NCBI RefSeq assembly: GCF_900105005.1
Contig: NZ_LT629748.1
Span: 496,001-560,000, forward strand
Origin: Halopseudomonas litoralis
GTDB taxonomy: Bacteria; Pseudomonadota; Gammaproteobacteria; Pseudomonadales; Pseudomonadaceae
Length of the DNA: 64,000 nucleotides
Direction of reading: 5' to 3'
The first letter of the stretch is position 1; every line of letters starts with the position of its first letter. This document shows positions 41,824-53,216 of this stretch, in pieces. A program made the position numbers and the translations under genes. Under the pieces are notes generated by a model. The model saw only the letters and a program-made list of their open reading frames with translations, searched no databases and was not told where the DNA came from.

Positions 41824-42753
41824 TCAATGATGTCCGGCCGGCTCCTGCTGAACTGCTGCACGGCTGTGACGATGTTGCCGATAGATCGGCACCAATTGCG
41901 CGACCAGCATGCCGGTCAGCATCAGACAGCAACCGATGAAACCGCGCAGACTGAGCGTTTCATTCAATACCAGCCAGCCGGCGAGGGCGGCGAATACGGC
42001 TTCGAGGCTGAGAATGATCGCCGCGTGAGACGCTACCGCGTTTTTCTGAGCGACCACTTGCAAGGTGAAGCCAATACCCACTGCCAGCAGGCCCCCATAG
42101 AGAATCGCCGGCATGGCCAGTCGAATGGCGTTCAGCTCGATATCCTCCAGCAGCAGGGCCAGAAACAGACTGATGACGGCGCACACGCTGAACTGGATAA
42201 AGGATACCCGGATCGCATCATAGCGTGTAGCCAGTACGCCTACCAGCAGGACATGGACTGCCCAGCAAGCAGCGCCCGCCAGCTGCAATAGATCGCCGAA
42301 GGCGATGCGGTAGTCGGCATTGATGCTGAGCAACAGCATGCCGACCACCGCCAGACACGCGCCGCACCAGGTTCCCAGCCCGTTGCGCAAGCCGAGGAGC
42401 AGCCCGAACAGTGGCACCAGGATCACGTAGAGACCGGTAATGAAGCCCGAATTGGTCACTGTGGTGAACAACAGACCAACCTGCTGCAAATTGATCCCCA
42501 GGGTCAATACCGCGCCCAGGGCAATACTGCCCAGTAGCATAGGCTTGCTGAAGCGGCGTCCGGCCTGATCGGTCTGTGGGCGAGCCAGGAGCACCAGAGG
42601 CAGTATCACCAGTGAGCCGAGCGCGAAGCGCAGTCCGGTATAGAGAAATGGCCCGATATGAGCCATGCCGAGACTCTGGGCGACAAAGGTAGTGCCCCAG
42701 ATCAGGGCAGTGATCAGCATCAGGGCATCTGCCCGATAGGTGCGCAGGTTCAT
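41824..42753 (-). CDS. EamA/DMT family transporter
   Basis: Ten-TM drug/metabolite transporter of 309 residues with two EamA repeats. ALIWGTTFVAQSLGMAHIGP and GFITGLYVILVPLFGLLLG are typical. Substrate unknown. Confidence 0.88.
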   Translation of the reverse strand: MNLRTYRADALMLITALIWGTTFVAQSLGMAHIGPFLYTGLRFALGSLVILPLVLLARPQTDQAGRRFSKPMLLGSIALGAVLTLGINLQQVGLLFTTVTNSGFITGLYVILVPLFGLLLGLRNGLGTWCGACLAVVGMLLLSINADYRIAFGDLLQLAGAACWAVHVLLVGVLATRYDAIRVSFIQFSVCAVISLFLALLLEDIELNAIRLAMPAILYGGLLAVGIGFTLQVVAQKNAVASHAAIILSLEAVFAALAGWLVLNETLSLRGFIGCCLMLTGMLVAQLVPIYRQHRHSRAAVQQEPAGHH

Positions 42754-42929
42754 GTAAGCTCTTGTACTGTCATGAAAAACGACGAATTATGCGCGGCGTA
42801 ACCAGATAATGACAGCAGATTCCGGCCGCGGTTCGGTAAAGAAATTGACGGATGCCGCTGCCAGTGTCAGGCTTCCCTGGGTAATGACTCACCCAAGATA
42901 CATTGATACCGGCAGGCGGAAAGCACGGC

Positions 42930-43601
42930 ATGGCGCCAATCTACGAGATTCTGATTGCGGATGATCATCCGCTGTTTCGCAGTGCACTGTTTCAGGCGCT
43001 GAGCAGTGGGTTGAGCGCGGAAATCAAACTGACCGAGGTCGGGTCGATTGCCGAGCTGCAATCACTGCTCGAGCAGCGCAGTACCTGGGATCTGGTGCTG
43101 CTTGACCTGAATATGCCGGGCGCTCACGGGTTCTCCGGTCTGGTGTTGTTGCGCAGCCAATATCCGCACGTGCCGGTGATCGTTATTTCCGCCCAGGAAG
43201 AGGCCGCTGTCGTCAAGCGCGCGCGGGATTTCGGTGCCAGTGGTTTTATCCCCAAATCCTCCAGCCTGGAAGATATCCAGAAAGCCGTGCAGGACGTATT
43301 GGATGGTGATCTTTGCTGGCCGGCTCAGGTACATGAAGATGCCGCCCCCCTTAGCGCCGAAGAAGAAACCATCAGTGCCCAGTTGGCCAGTCTCACACCC
43401 CAGCAGTTTCGGGTGCTGAGCATGGTCTGTGACGGTTTGCTGAACAAGCAGATTGCCTATGAGCTGAATGTCTCCGAAGCGACTGTCAAAGCGCACGTCA
43501 CCGCGATCTTCCGCAAGCTCGGTGTGCGCACCCGCACCCAGGCCGCCATGGCTTTGCAGCATATGGAGCTGGCCACTTCGGGACGGCAGCCACAACCCTG
43601 A
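42930..43601 (+). CDS. erdR: LuxR-type response regulator ErdR/CrbR
   Basis: 223 residues: a receiver domain (ILIADDHPLFR, phosphoacceptor in LVLLDLNMPGAHG) and a LuxR HTH (LTPQQFRVLSMVCDGLLNKQ). ErdR/CrbR controls acetate use (acsA) with the sensor MxtR/CrbS. It shares TGATG with dgkA, the neighbour also found in P. aeruginosa, which supports the assignment. Confidence 0.85.
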   Translation: MAPIYEILIADDHPLFRSALFQALSSGLSAEIKLTEVGSIAELQSLLEQRSTWDLVLLDLNMPGAHGFSGLVLLRSQYPHVPVIVISAQEEAAVVKRARDFGASGFIPKSSSLEDIQKAVQDVLDGDLCWPAQVHEDAAPLSAEEETISAQLASLTPQQFRVLSMVCDGLLNKQIAYELNVSEATVKAHVTAIFRKLGVRTRTQAAMALQHMELATSGRQPQP

Positions 43602-43981
43602 TGGAGCCGACGGAAAACCCCTATAAAGGCATCACCGGCGTGCGTCGTATCTGGCGCGCTTGCGGCTATTCGCTGGACGGGTTGAAGGTCGCCTACCTTG
43701 GTGAGGCGGCGTTCCGTCAGTTGGTCTGGCTTGCCCTGATATTGATTCCGGTAGCGTGCCTGCTGCCGGTACCGGCGGTGTCCAGGGCGCTGCTGATCGC
43801 TTGTGTGGTGCTGTCGCTGGTAGTGGAACTGCTGAACTCGGCCATCGAAGCGGCGATCGACCGCATCTCCCTTGAGCGGCATCCCTTGTCCAAGGCATCC
43901 AAGGATATGGGCAGCGCGGCGCAGCTGTTCAGCCTGATTCTGATTGCCGTGGTCTGGGGGCTGGTACTGCTGGGCGACTGA
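43601..43981 (+). CDS. dgkA: Diacylglycerol kinase
   Basis: 126 residues with three TM helices. ELLNSAIEAAIDRI and KDMGSAAQLFSL are the catalytic signature. It phosphorylates diacylglycerol in the inner membrane (lipid recycling). Its ATG overlaps the erdR stop. Confidence 0.95.
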   Translation: MEPTENPYKGITGVRRIWRACGYSLDGLKVAYLGEAAFRQLVWLALILIPVACLLPVPAVSRALLIACVVLSLVVELLNSAIEAAIDRISLERHPLSKASKDMGSAAQLFSLILIAVVWGLVLLGD

Positions 43982-44075
43982 GCGACCTTCGACTTAGGTA
44001 TGAGGTGCAGCGTCTGGGCAAAGTCGCTGGCGCCTGCCAGACTAGGCTCTTTCTCATCGCGAGATTTTATCGTCA

Positions 44076-47000
44076 ATGATGCTTTCCGCCGGGCTGGTTG
44101 CGTCCGCATTCCTGTTTTATATGGCCTGCCTGTTCGCCATCGCCTTCTGGGGCGATCGCCAGACGGGCGAATTCAATCCCCGCCTGCGTGTCTGGGTCTA
44201 CAGTCTGTCGCTTGCGGTCTGGTGCACCAGCTGGACATTCTTCGGCGCGGTAGGTATGGCGGCGGGCCAGATCTGGGATTTCCTTCCCATTTATATCGGC
44301 CCGGTGATTCTGTTCATTCTGGGGTGGCGACTGTTTGCCCGGATGCTGGCGATCAGCAAGCAGGAGAACATCACTTCCATCGCTGACTTCATTGCCTCGC
44401 GCTACGGAAAATCCCAGGGCCTGGGGGTCATAGTCACTCTGTTGTGTCTGGTCAGCGTGCTGCCCTACATTGCATTGCAGCTCAAGGGCATCGTACTGGG
44501 CTTTAATCTGCTGACAGGCAGTCATGCGCCCCTGTCCGAGGGTGGTCATGGCGCGGAAGATACCGCGCTGGTGGTGACTTTCGTGCTGGCGCTGTTCACC
44601 ATTCTGTTCGGTACGCGCAGTTTGGATGCCACCGAGCATCACCGCGGCATGATGCTGGCGATCGCCTTCGAGTCGCTGGTCAAGTTGTTTGCCTTTCTTG
44701 CCGTGGGTATCTTCGTCACCTTCGGCCTGTTTGGTGGTTTCGCTGATCTGCTGGAGCGGGCCAGCACCAGCCCTGAGCTGGCTGAGTATTGGCAGCGCGA
44801 AACCATGTATACCAGCCTGCTGTTCCAGACCTTCATTGCGATCCTGGCATTTCTCTGCCTGCCCCGGCAGTTTCAGGTGGCGGTGGTGGAGAATATCCAG
44901 TCCGGTGACTTGCGCATGGCCCGCTGGGTATTTCCCGCCTATCTGGTGTTGGCCGGCCTGTTTGTGGTGCCGATCAGTCTGGCTGGGCAGCTGAGCTTCG
45001 GCTCTTCATTCTCGCCCGATTCCTATGTCATCAACCTGCCATTGATGGAAGGGCAGCCGGTGCTGGCACTATTGGCCTTCATTGGCGGGGCATCGGCTGC
45101 CACCGGCATGGTGATTGTTGCGGCGATCGCGCTGAGCACCATGGTATCGAACGACGTGGTGTTGCCGCTGTTGCTGCGTACCCAGAAGTCCGAGCGCTCC
45201 TATGAAGAGTTTCGCGGCTGGCTGCTGAACGTTCGGCGCAGCAGTATCCTCATCATCCTGCTGCTGGCCTATGTGGTCTATCGCATGATCGGTTCGGCCG
45301 GCAGTCTGGCCAATACCGGGCAGATTGCCTTTGCTGCCATCGCCCAGTTGGCGCCGGCCATGTTCGGCGCGCTGTTCTGGAAGCAGGCCAACCGTATGGG
45401 CGTATTCGCTGGGTTGCTGGTGGGTATCGGCCTGTGGCTGTATCTGCTGATCGTGCCCTTGCTGGGCATCGCCAATGCAGGCAACTGGCCGGTTCTGCGG
45501 GAGTTGTACAGCAACGGGTTCGGCTTGCCGATCGATGGTCTGACGCTGGGCAGCATTGCTGCGATTGGCTGCAATTTCGCGATATTCGTGGTGGTGTCCC
45601 TGTTCAGTCGTACCCGCGTGCTGGAACACTGGCAGGCCAGCCGTTTCGTCAGCCTGGACGGTGATCAGTGGGCGGACGGCCCCAGCCGCGCCATGTTACG
45701 GGTAACAGTGGATGATTTGCTGACGCTGGCCTCGCGCTTTGTCGGGGTGGAGCGGGCGCAAGCTGGCTTCGAGCGTTTTGCCGAAACCCAGGATCTGGAG
45801 TTCAACCCTGCGCAGGTGGCCGACAGCAGCTGGATCACTCATACCGAGCGGCTCTTGGCCGGGGTGCTGGGTGCCTCATCGGCGCGGGTGGTGGTGAGAG
45901 CCGCCATCGAAGGCCGGGATATGCACTTTGATGACGTGGTGCGTATTGTTGACGAGGCATCCGAAGTGCTGCAGTTCAACCGCGGGTTGCTGCAAGGCGC
46001 CATCGAGAATATCAACCAAGGCATCAGCGTGGTGGACAAGGAGCTGCGTCTGGTCGCCTGGAATCAGCGGTATCTGGAGATGTTCCAGTATCCCGAAGGG
46101 CTGATCACCATTGGCCGGCCGATCGCCGACCTAATTCTGTGCAATGCGCGTCGCGGCTTGTGTGGTCCGGGTAATCCGCAGCTGCATGTAGACAAGCGGG
46201 TCAACTGGATGCGCCAGGGCACGGCACACCGTTCGGAGCGCATGTTTCCCAATGGGCGGGTTATCGAAATCATCGGCAATCCGATGCCCGGTGGCGGCTT
46301 CGTCATGAGTTTTACCGACATCACTGCATTCCGCGAGGCCGAGAAGGGGCTGAAAGATGCCAACGAAGGTCTGGAGCAGCGCGTCGTCGAGCGTACCCGC
46401 GAATTGTCGGAGCTGAACCAGGCGCTGATTCAGGCCAAGGCGCAAACCGAGCAGGCGAGTCAATCCAAAGGTCGCTTTCTCACTGCGGTGAGCCATGATC
46501 TGATGCAGCCGATGAATGCTGCGCGGTTGTTCTCCGCCTCGTTGGCGCATCAACCCAGCCTGCCGACCGAAGCCCAGGAGCTGGTACGCCATCTGGACAC
46601 CTCGCTGCGCTCGGCAGAAGATCTGATATCCGACTTGCTGGATCTGTCTCGGCTGGAGTCTGGTCGTATTACGCCGGAGTGGAGCAGCTTTGTGCTCGCC
46701 GAGCTGATCGAGCCCCTGCGTATCGAGTTCGGCGCTCTGGCCAATGAGCAGGGTGTGGATCTGCGGGTCTACAACAGTCGCCTGCGGGTACGCAGCGACA
46801 TCCGCCTGCTGCGCCGCATACTGCAGAACTTTCTGACCAATGCCTTCCGCTACGCAGCCAACTCCCGCGTGGTACTGGGTATGCGCCGTCTGCCGGACGC
46901 GGTGCGTATCGAGGTCTGGGATCAGGGGCCGGGTATTCCGCGGGATAAACTGCAGACCATCTTCGAGGAATTCCAGCGTCTGGATAACCACCGCACCCAG

Positions 47001-47546
47001 GCTGAAAAAGGCCTGGGTCTGGGGCTGGCTATCGCCGATGGACTGTGTCGCGTGCTGGACCACGAACTGGCTGTGCGTTCATGGCCGGGGCGGGGCAGCG
47101 TGTTCAGCGTGACGGTGCCGATCGACCGTTATGATCGGCATGCCCGCGCGGTGCATCCGCAGAGCGCACCGGCATTGAGCGGTGCGCAGGTGCTGTGCAT
47201 CGACAACGAGCCGAATATTCTCACTGGCATGAAAAGTCTGCTCAGCCGCTGGCAATGCAATGTTGCCGTGGCCCGGGATCGCCGGGAAGTGCAGGAGGTA
47301 TTGGACTCGGGGTTTGTGCCGGAGCTGGTGCTGGCCGACTACCATCTGGATAATGGCGAAACCGGAATCGAGCTGGTGGCCTGGCTGCGTGAACAGTTGA
47401 ACACGGAATTGCCGGGTGTGGTTATCAGTGCTGATGGTCGCAACGAGTTGATCATGCGTATCCGTCTGAACGGACTGGACTACCTGCCCAAACCGGTGAA
47501 GCCGGCCGCATTACGCGCGTTGATCAGCCGCTACGTCAGCGTTTGA
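44076..47546 (+). CDS. mxtR: SLC5-linked hybrid histidine kinase MxtR/CrbS
   Basis: 1156 residues. In order: about 13 TM helices of a sodium/solute symporter (SSS) domain (1-510), a STAC-like linker, a PAS domain (about 650-760; [19 protein letters not shown]), a coiled coil ([18 protein letters not shown]), HisKA with [15 protein letters not shown], an ATPase domain with intact [12 protein letters not shown], and a receiver domain with [11 protein letters not shown]. It matches MxtR/CrbS, which senses or transports a substrate and activates ErdR/CrbR. It is clustered with erdR here. Confidence 0.88.
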   Translation: MMLSAGLVASAFLFYMACLFAIAFWGDRQTGEFNPRLRVWVYSLSLAVWCTSWTFFGAVGMAAGQIWDFLPIYIGPVILFILGWRLFARMLAISKQENITSIADFIASRYGKSQGLGVIVTLLCLVSVLPYIALQLKGIVLGFNLLTGSHAPLSEGGHGAEDTALVVTFVLALFTILFGTRSLDATEHHRGMMLAIAFESLVKLFAFLAVGIFVTFGLFGGFADLLERASTSPELAEYWQRETMYTSLLFQTFIAILAFLCLPRQFQVAVVENIQSGDLRMARWVFPAYLVLAGLFVVPISLAGQLSFGSSFSPDSYVINLPLMEGQPVLALLAFIGGASAATGMVIVAAIALSTMVSNDVVLPLLLRTQKSERSYEEFRGWLLNVRRSSILIILLLAYVVYRMIGSAGSLANTGQIAFAAIAQLAPAMFGALFWKQANRMGVFAGLLVGIGLWLYLLIVPLLGIANAGNWPVLRELYSNGFGLPIDGLTLGSIAAIGCNFAIFVVVSLFSRTRVLEHWQASRFVSLDGDQWADGPSRAMLRVTVDDLLTLASRFVGVERAQAGFERFAETQDLEFNPAQVADSSWITHTERLLAGVLGASSARVVVRAAIEGRDMHFDDVVRIVDEASEVLQFNRGLLQGAIENINQGISVVDKELRLVAWNQRYLEMFQYPEGLITIGRPIADLILCNARRGLCGPGNPQLHVDKRVNWMRQGTAHRSERMFPNGRVIEIIGNPMPGGGFVMSFTDITAFREAEKGLKDANEGLEQRVVERTRELSELNQALIQAKAQTEQASQSKGRFLTAVSHDLMQPMNAARLFSASLAHQPSLPTEAQELVRHLDTSLRSAEDLISDLLDLSRLESGRITPEWSSFVLAELIEPLRIEFGALANEQGVDLRVYNSRLRVRSDIRLLRRILQNFLTNAFRYAANSRVVLGMRRLPDAVRIEVWDQGPGIPRDKLQTIFEEFQRLDNHRTQAEKGLGLGLAIADGLCRVLDHELAVRSWPGRGSVFSVTVPIDRYDRHARAVHPQSAPALSGAQVLCIDNEPNILTGMKSLLSRWQCNVAVARDRREVQEVLDSGFVPELVLADYHLDNGETGIELVAWLREQLNTELPGVVISADGRNELIMRIRLNGLDYLPKPVKPAALRALISRYVSV

Positions 47547-47580
47547 TCGCTTTTTTTGCATACAACCAATCGAGATCGAG

Positions 47581-48303
47581 ATGTCACCTTTCAGGGAGTT
47601 GTTGCTGGGGATGCGCGATACCCTTCCCATGCTGATCGGCGCGCTGCCGTTTGGTATTGTTTTTGGCACCCTGGCGGTTTCTTCGGGACTGTCGATCAGC
47701 GCCACGTTGGCGATGTCAGCCCTGGTGTTTGCCGGGTCGGCGCAATTTGTTGCTGCCAGCCTGGTGGCATCCGGCGCTGGCCTGGTGGTGATCCTGCTGA
47801 CCACGCTGATCGTCAACCTGCGGCACGCACTCTACAGCGCCAGCCTGCTGCCCTATGTCCGGCATCTGCCGCAGCGCTGGCGCATCGGTCTGGCGTTCGG
47901 CCTGACTGATGAAAGCTTCGCCGTGGTCCACCGTCATTATCTGCTTGGCAAGACTCCGCTGGAACATAAACACTGGTATTTCTTCGGTTCCTGCCTGGCT
48001 ATGTACAGCACCTGGCTGGTCTGTACGATTGTCGGCGTGGTGCTGGGTCAGGCCCTGCCGGGAATGGCCGGTTGGGGGTTGGAGTTCGCCATGATTGCGA
48101 CCTTCATCGGTATCGTGGTGCCGTCGCTGCGCAATCGACCGATGATACTGGCTGCATTGGTGGCGGGTGCCACTGCAGTGCTGGCCCATGGTCTGCCGTA
48201 TCAGCTCGGCTTGATGCTGGCGGCGCTGTTTGGTGTGGCGGCTGGGGTCATCGCCGAGCGCCGTGTCGGCAGGCCTGAGATCGATATGCCGGAGGCTCAA
48301 TGA
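47581..48303 (+). CDS. azlC: AzlC family branched-chain amino acid exporter subunit
   Basis: 240 residues, with [20 protein letters not shown] and [12 protein letters not shown] typical of AzlC. It pairs with the AzlD-like protein to export branched-chain amino acids or analogues. Its stop overlaps the next start by ATGA. Confidence 0.9.
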   Translation: MSPFRELLLGMRDTLPMLIGALPFGIVFGTLAVSSGLSISATLAMSALVFAGSAQFVAASLVASGAGLVVILLTTLIVNLRHALYSASLLPYVRHLPQRWRIGLAFGLTDESFAVVHRHYLLGKTPLEHKHWYFFGSCLAMYSTWLVCTIVGVVLGQALPGMAGWGLEFAMIATFIGIVVPSLRNRPMILAALVAGATAVLAHGLPYQLGLMLAALFGVAAGVIAERRVGRPEIDMPEAQ

Positions 48304-48626
48304 ACAGCTTCGAGGTGGCGCTGATCCTGGGTATGGCCGCGATTACCTTCGCCATCCGTTATACCTTGTTTGCCGTCGGTCACCGGGTGCGTTTCAACCC
48401 GCTGGTGGCGCGGGCACTGACCTATGTACCGGTGTCGGTGCTGACGGCTATCGTAGTGCCAGCCATGCTGATGCCGGATGGGCAGGCGCTGCAATTGTCG
48501 CTTGATAACGCCTATCTGGTCGGTGGTCTCGCGGCCATCGGCATCGCCGCCCGCTGGCGCAACCTGATCGCCACCATTGCCGGCGGCATGCTCTGCTTCT
48601 TTTTCTGGCGCTGGCTGTATGCCTAG
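48300..48626 (+). CDS. azlD: AzlD family exporter subunit
   Basis: 108 residues, four TM helices. [18 protein letters not shown] and [18 protein letters not shown] fit the AzlD family. Translationally coupled to azlC. Confidence 0.9.
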   Translation: MNSFEVALILGMAAITFAIRYTLFAVGHRVRFNPLVARALTYVPVSVLTAIVVPAMLMPDGQALQLSLDNAYLVGGLAAIGIAARWRNLIATIAGGMLCFFFWRWLYA

Positions 48627-48638
48627 CATCAACAGAGC

Positions 48639-49841
48639 CTAGGCTCGCCGCCGGACCAGCATCAGTCCCAATGCGGCGCAGGAAATCAGGATGGTGAATC
48701 CCAGCATACTGTTCACCATACCAAAGTGATCGCTGGCAAAACCGATACTCAGTACCACGGTGGCCATGGTCAGATAGGCCGCGAGATAGAACGCCGATGT
48801 CATTGCGCCGCGCTCGGCCGGGGGGGCCGAGCGCGCAATCGTTACTATGGCAATGACGCCGATGGCACCCGCACCCATAGCCGTGGCCAGGGTGGCGAGC
48901 GTAAATAGCCACACGGAGGCCAGCAATACCGCACCAGCCATGGCGGCCAGCCCTGCGATCAACATCACCGGGCCAGCTATGCGCAGTCGGTTGAGTGGCT
49001 GACGCTGACCAGCAAACTGGGTTATGCCGGCAACCAACTGCCAGCCCGCGGCAAACAGCCCGGCTAATGCCAAATCACTTACTCCTGCCAGATTCCGTGC
49101 CATTGACGGCCCCAGCGAGGAGTACAGGCTGCCGGTGGACCAGGCCAGGCAGATAGCCGCTGCGGAAAACAGAAAAGAGCCCAGCAGAGCGCGCGGCACT
49201 CGCACTGGTGTCGGTCGCCAGTTGCGCAAACTGAAGCCCTGCTGCCGTTGCCCCAGATGGGCTGGCCAGGGGGCGCGCGCCAACAGAACAATACCGATGA
49301 CGGACAGGCCGATGACGATGAGAAACGGCCAGATGTGCGCATGGCTGGTCCAGCGCAACGCCAGTGAACTTATGGTCGGCCCGGTCGCGGCGCCCAGGGT
49401 GAACGCCAGAGCCGACAAGGTCGCGCCACGCGCCCAGTTGCCATCCGGCTCCAGCTCGACCACGGCGGCCGTTGCCGCGCCGGTGACCATGCCGGTGCCG
49501 ATGCCGGTGAGCAATCGCGCACAGCCCAACTGGTAGATGTCGCCGGCCAGCATGAAGGCGACCGAGCCCAGCAGAATGAACAACAGGCCCGGAATCAACA
49601 TCTGCCTACGGCCCAGCTGATCCGATAGCGAGCCCATGGTCAATAGCGTCAATACCACGCCCAGCACATAGACTGAGAAAACAGCGGTCAATGCCGTAGC
49701 GGAAAAGCCCCACGCCTGCTGCCAGACTGCATACAGCGGCGTCGGCATGTGGCTGGCCAGAATAGTGGTGAAAATGGCCAGCAGGCATGCTGTTATCGCT
49801 AGAGTATTTCTCTGGGCAGGAACTGCCACCGTGCTGTGCAT
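48639..49841 (-). CDS. MFS transporter
   Basis: 400 residues, twelve TM helices; LGVVLTLLTMGSLSDQLGRR is the MFS loop 2-3 motif. Substrate unknown. Convergent with azlCD. Confidence 0.85.
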   Translation of the reverse strand: MHSTVAVPAQRNTLAITACLLAIFTTILASHMPTPLYAVWQQAWGFSATALTAVFSVYVLGVVLTLLTMGSLSDQLGRRQMLIPGLLFILLGSVAFMLAGDIYQLGCARLLTGIGTGMVTGAATAAVVELEPDGNWARGATLSALAFTLGAATGPTISSLALRWTSHAHIWPFLIVIGLSVIGIVLLARAPWPAHLGQRQQGFSLRNWRPTPVRVPRALLGSFLFSAAAICLAWSTGSLYSSLGPSMARNLAGVSDLALAGLFAAGWQLVAGITQFAGQRQPLNRLRIAGPVMLIAGLAAMAGAVLLASVWLFTLATLATAMGAGAIGVIAIVTIARSAPPAERGAMTSAFYLAAYLTMATVVLSIGFASDHFGMVNSMLGFTILISCAALGLMLVRRRA

Positions 49842-50055
49842 TCAGGAACCTCGTTGGCCGATAAACCCCGCCATTATTGCAGAGGTGGCGATAGGATGTG
49901 CGTCACACGGGATATCAGAGAGGTTTATGACCCGTTTGGTCAGGATAAAAGCTGTAAAAGTATTCCCCCTGCCACCCGGCGGCCCGCTGCTATGATGAGC
50001 AGGCCAGCAGGGCATGATCCATCCCGAAGCTACAACCGGCATTGAAAGGGAGTCT

Positions 50056-51159
50056 ATGAGTAGACCAACACCACCGCCATCCATCATGCCGTCGCATTCT
50101 GCGGCGCGTTGGTTGTTACTGCTGGTGATCGTCGCCGGCGTCTATTTCTTCCATGGTTTCATCGTGCCGGTTCTGGCAGCGCTGATCATCGCCTTCGCCA
50201 CCTGGCCGCTGTATCAGCGCCTGCTGCCGATGTGCGGGGGCCGCCGGGCGCTGGTTGCGGCCATCGCCATAATGCTCATCCTCGGCGTATTGATCGTGCC
50301 CCTGTTCATGGCCTTTTCATTCGCGCTGGAGGAGGCGCAGGGGTGGATGGCCTGGCTGGTGGAGGCCAACCGGGAGGGCACCAGCGTTCCCGGCTGGATC
50401 GCCGCGCTGCCCTTGACGGGCACCTGGCTGGCCGAGCAATGGGACGAGTATCTGAATCATCCCCAGGCTATCAGCGAGATCATCCAGATGGTCAGTGGCC
50501 AGCATCTCGGTAATATCTCCCGGGTGATCATGACCATGGGCAGCAAGGCTTTCTCCCTGACCCTGGCGCTGCTGTTCATGTTGATTACGCTGTTCTTTCT
50601 GTACCGGGACGGACACCTTCTGGTGGGGCAGATCGACCGGGTGGGTGAAGGCGTGCTGCCGGCACGCTGGCAACGTTTTTCACGCATGGTACCGGCGACG
50701 GTGACCGCCACGGTGATCGGCATGGGACTGATCGCGATTGGCGAAGGGATCATCCTGGGAATCGCCTACTGGGTTGCCGGCGTGCCTTCGCCGGTGGCCC
50801 TGGGGCTGATTACCGGCGTGATGGCATTGATCCCCGGCGGCGCGCCACTTGCTTTCACTCTGGTCTCGCTGTATCTGGTGGGCAGTGGCGAAACCGTGGC
50901 TGGAGTGGGACTGTTCATCTGGGGCTCTGTCGAACTGTTCATTGTCGACAAGACCATTCGGCCGTCCCTGGTGGGCGGGCCGATCAAGCTGCCTTTCCTG
51001 CTGACTTTCTTCGGTCTGATCGGTGGGGTAACAACTATGGGGTTGGTCGGGCTGTTTGTCGGCCCGGTGTTGATGGCGTTGTTGCTGGCGATCTGGCGCG
51101 AGTGGGTGCATGAAGGGGATACGGCGGTGTCGTTGATTACCTACCAGAAACCGGAATAG
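50056..51159 (+). CDS. AI-2E family (YdiK-like) permease
   Basis: 367 residues from MSRPTPPPS (AAAGGGAG upstream). Multiple TM helices with the C-terminal VTTMGLVGLFVGPVLMALLL typical of the AI-2E/PerM family. Role uncertain. Confidence 0.85.
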   Translation: MSRPTPPPSIMPSHSAARWLLLLVIVAGVYFFHGFIVPVLAALIIAFATWPLYQRLLPMCGGRRALVAAIAIMLILGVLIVPLFMAFSFALEEAQGWMAWLVEANREGTSVPGWIAALPLTGTWLAEQWDEYLNHPQAISEIIQMVSGQHLGNISRVIMTMGSKAFSLTLALLFMLITLFFLYRDGHLLVGQIDRVGEGVLPARWQRFSRMVPATVTATVIGMGLIAIGEGIILGIAYWVAGVPSPVALGLITGVMALIPGGAPLAFTLVSLYLVGSGETVAGVGLFIWGSVELFIVDKTIRPSLVGGPIKLPFLLTFFGLIGGVTTMGLVGLFVGPVLMALLLAIWREWVHEGDTAVSLITYQKPE

Positions 51160-51196
51160 AGCCGGACCGGTCAAACCGGCCCGGCATCCATCCGGC

Positions 51197-52261
51197 TCAC
51201 GGTGTTGCGGGTGGCAGGGCCAGCGGCTCGGCCAGGCGCTGCAGCGACACCGGATAATTTTCATCCAGCGTGCGTCGATGCAGAAACCCCAGAGCTGACA
51301 ACTGGGCAGAAGGCACAGGCCACAGCTCGGCAAACTCGATCAGGTGAGTTTCCCGCCCCATCGGCTCAACCTGAGCCAGGGCAAAGCGGAACGGGTGGTA
51401 GCCTGTCATGCCCAGGCGCAGATCGGTGACCACCCAATGACCATCAATCAGGTCATAGCGCAGCAGATCGCCGGTGAACCAGCGCAGGCGCTGATGTTGA
51501 GGTGAATCTGCAAGTACTGCCTGTGCGACACTGGCGTGACGCGGCAAGCGTTCCAGCCGCGGCGGATGTTCATCGAACCAGCTCACCAGACCCTCGTAGT
51601 AATCGTCCCCATCCACCGCCACCACACGCCACAGCAGGGTGTTGAAGGGTGTCGGAGAACTGAAGGTGGCCTGTGGTTGGATGTCAGACTCGGCCAGCGC
51701 CTGCTCCAGTTGCTGTTCGGCCATCTGCTTGCCCATCAGGGTACTGAGCAGATACAGACTGCCGAAGGCCAGGGCGATGTATTGCAGACGGACACCGACC
51801 TGCTTGTGCAGACCGAACACCAGTCCGCCGATCACCGCCAGCAACAGCGGCAACGTGTACAGTGGATCGATGATGAAGATGCTGGAGATGGCTACAGGCG
51901 GTGTGGTCAGCGGCCAGAACAACTGCGTGCCATAGGTGGTGAAGGCGTCCAGCAGAACATGGGTGGTCAATACTAACCAGATACAGAACCACAACCGAAC
52001 GCCGCTGTATTCCGGGTGCGGACGCAATCGCCTCAGCGCCCAGGCCATCAGCACGCTGAGCAGACTCAGCACCAGCAGCGAATGGCTGAAGCCACGGTGA
52101 TAGGTCATATCGGCGACGGCATCGCCGAAGTCCAGCACCACATCCAGATCGGGCAGGGTGCCCAGCATGGCGCCGTACAACAGGGCCTTGCGACCCTGCC
52201 AGCGCCCGAGCAGGGCACCCTGAACCGACGCGCCCAGTACCGCCTGAGTAATGGAATCCAT
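51197..52261 (-). CDS. YbcI/YdjM-like membrane metal-dependent hydrolase
   Basis: 354 residues (DUF457). MDSITQAVLGASVQGALLG, GTLPDLDVVLDF and YHRGFSHSLLVL carry the putative metal ligands. Its start overlaps the crotonase stop (TGATG), so they are coupled. Function unknown. Confidence 0.85.
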   Translation of the reverse strand: MDSITQAVLGASVQGALLGRWQGRKALLYGAMLGTLPDLDVVLDFGDAVADMTYHRGFSHSLLVLSLLSVLMAWALRRLRPHPEYSGVRLWFCIWLVLTTHVLLDAFTTYGTQLFWPLTTPPVAISSIFIIDPLYTLPLLLAVIGGLVFGLHKQVGVRLQYIALAFGSLYLLSTLMGKQMAEQQLEQALAESDIQPQATFSSPTPFNTLLWRVVAVDGDDYYEGLVSWFDEHPPRLERLPRHASVAQAVLADSPQHQRLRWFTGDLLRYDLIDGHWVVTDLRLGMTGYHPFRFALAQVEPMGRETHLIEFAELWPVPSAQLSALGFLHRRTLDENYPVSLQRLAEPLALPPATP

Positions 52262-52950
52262 CAGAGGTTATGCAGTTTGTCTTCTGCGATCGACTGATCC
52301 AGCAGCTCCAGCAAGGCCTTGCGGGTCTTCAGCTTGGTGTTGCGATGGGCGGTCATGTTCAGTTTGGTCAACTGCGCCGCCATCGCCATGGCTTCGCTTT
52401 CCAGCGCCTCGGCCGATACCACACGGTCCAGGAATCCTGCCTCTACAGCATCTGTCGGTGAAAACAGCTCAGCATTGATCACCGAGCGGGTAAAGGCGCT
52501 GTTTGTCAGGCGTGCCCGTGCCAGCTCTATGCCAACGTGGTGCATGGTCATGCCGATGGCCACTTCGTTGAGACCGATCTTGAATGGGCCTTCCACACCG
52601 ATGCGGTAGTCGGAGGACAACAGCAGAAATGCACCCTTGGCTATCGCATGGCCGGTGCACATGGCCACCACCGGGTACGGATGAGACAGCAGGCGGCGCG
52701 ACAGCGTAGAACCAATGGCAACCAGGCCCTTGGCTGCCTCGGGGCTGGAGGTCATGACCTTGAGATCGTAGCCACCGGAAAAAATCCCTTCCTTACCTTT
52801 GATCACCACCACCGCCCGATCTTTCTCAGCCTGATCCAATGCAGCGTTGAATGCAGTGAAAAGCTCAGGCGACAGGGCATTGGCCTTGCCGTTGTCCAGA
52901 CTCAGCAGCGCAATACCATCGGAAAAACTGTAGGAAACCAGCTCGCTCAT
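52261..52950 (-). CDS. Enoyl-CoA hydratase/isomerase (crotonase) family
   Basis: 229 residues, short for the family. Oxyanion-hole segments KEGIFSGGYDLKVM and GHAIAKGAFLLLSSDYRIG are present; the usual catalytic glutamates are not obvious, so the exact reaction is open. Confidence 0.85.
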   Translation of the reverse strand: MSELVSYSFSDGIALLSLDNGKANALSPELFTAFNAALDQAEKDRAVVVIKGKEGIFSGGYDLKVMTSSPEAAKGLVAIGSTLSRRLLSHPYPVVAMCTGHAIAKGAFLLLSSDYRIGVEGPFKIGLNEVAIGMTMHHVGIELARARLTNSAFTRSVINAELFSPTDAVEAGFLDRVVSAEALESEAMAMAAQLTKLNMTAHRNTKLKTRKALLELLDQSIAEDKLHNL

Positions 52951-53046
52951 TCAAGAACCCTCATCAATTGTTTTCAACCGGGCAAGCGCCGGTGTGGTTT
53001 GGCAGTGTACCAAGATAGCGATGACTGGCGAGTCTGCAAATAGGGT

Positions 53047-53075
53047 TTGCCAAACCGCTCTGTTTTGGGTACATT
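53047..53075 (+). promoter_or_regulatory. Sigma-70 promoter for tRNA-Ser
   Basis: TTGCCA and TACATT separated by 17 bases, ending 40 bases before the tRNA 5' end. Confidence 0.55.
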
Positions 53076-53115
53076 AGCGCGCCTCGGAACAGGTCAAATC
53101 CAGTTTCGAGATTGC

Positions 53116-53206
53116 GGAGAGCTGTCCGAGTGGCTGAAGGAGCACGCCTGGAAAGTGTGTATACGTTAATAGCGTATCGAGGGTTCGAATCCCTCGCTCT
53201 CCGCCA
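53116..53206 (+). tRNA. tRNA-Ser (anticodon GGA)
   Basis: 91-base class II tRNA with encoded CCA. Acceptor GGAGAGC/GCTCTCC, anticodon loop CTGGAAA (anticodon GGA), long variable arm (TATACGTTAATAGCGTAT) and GGTTCGAATCC in the T-arm. Confidence 0.95.
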
Positions 53207-53216
53207 GATGTAGATG

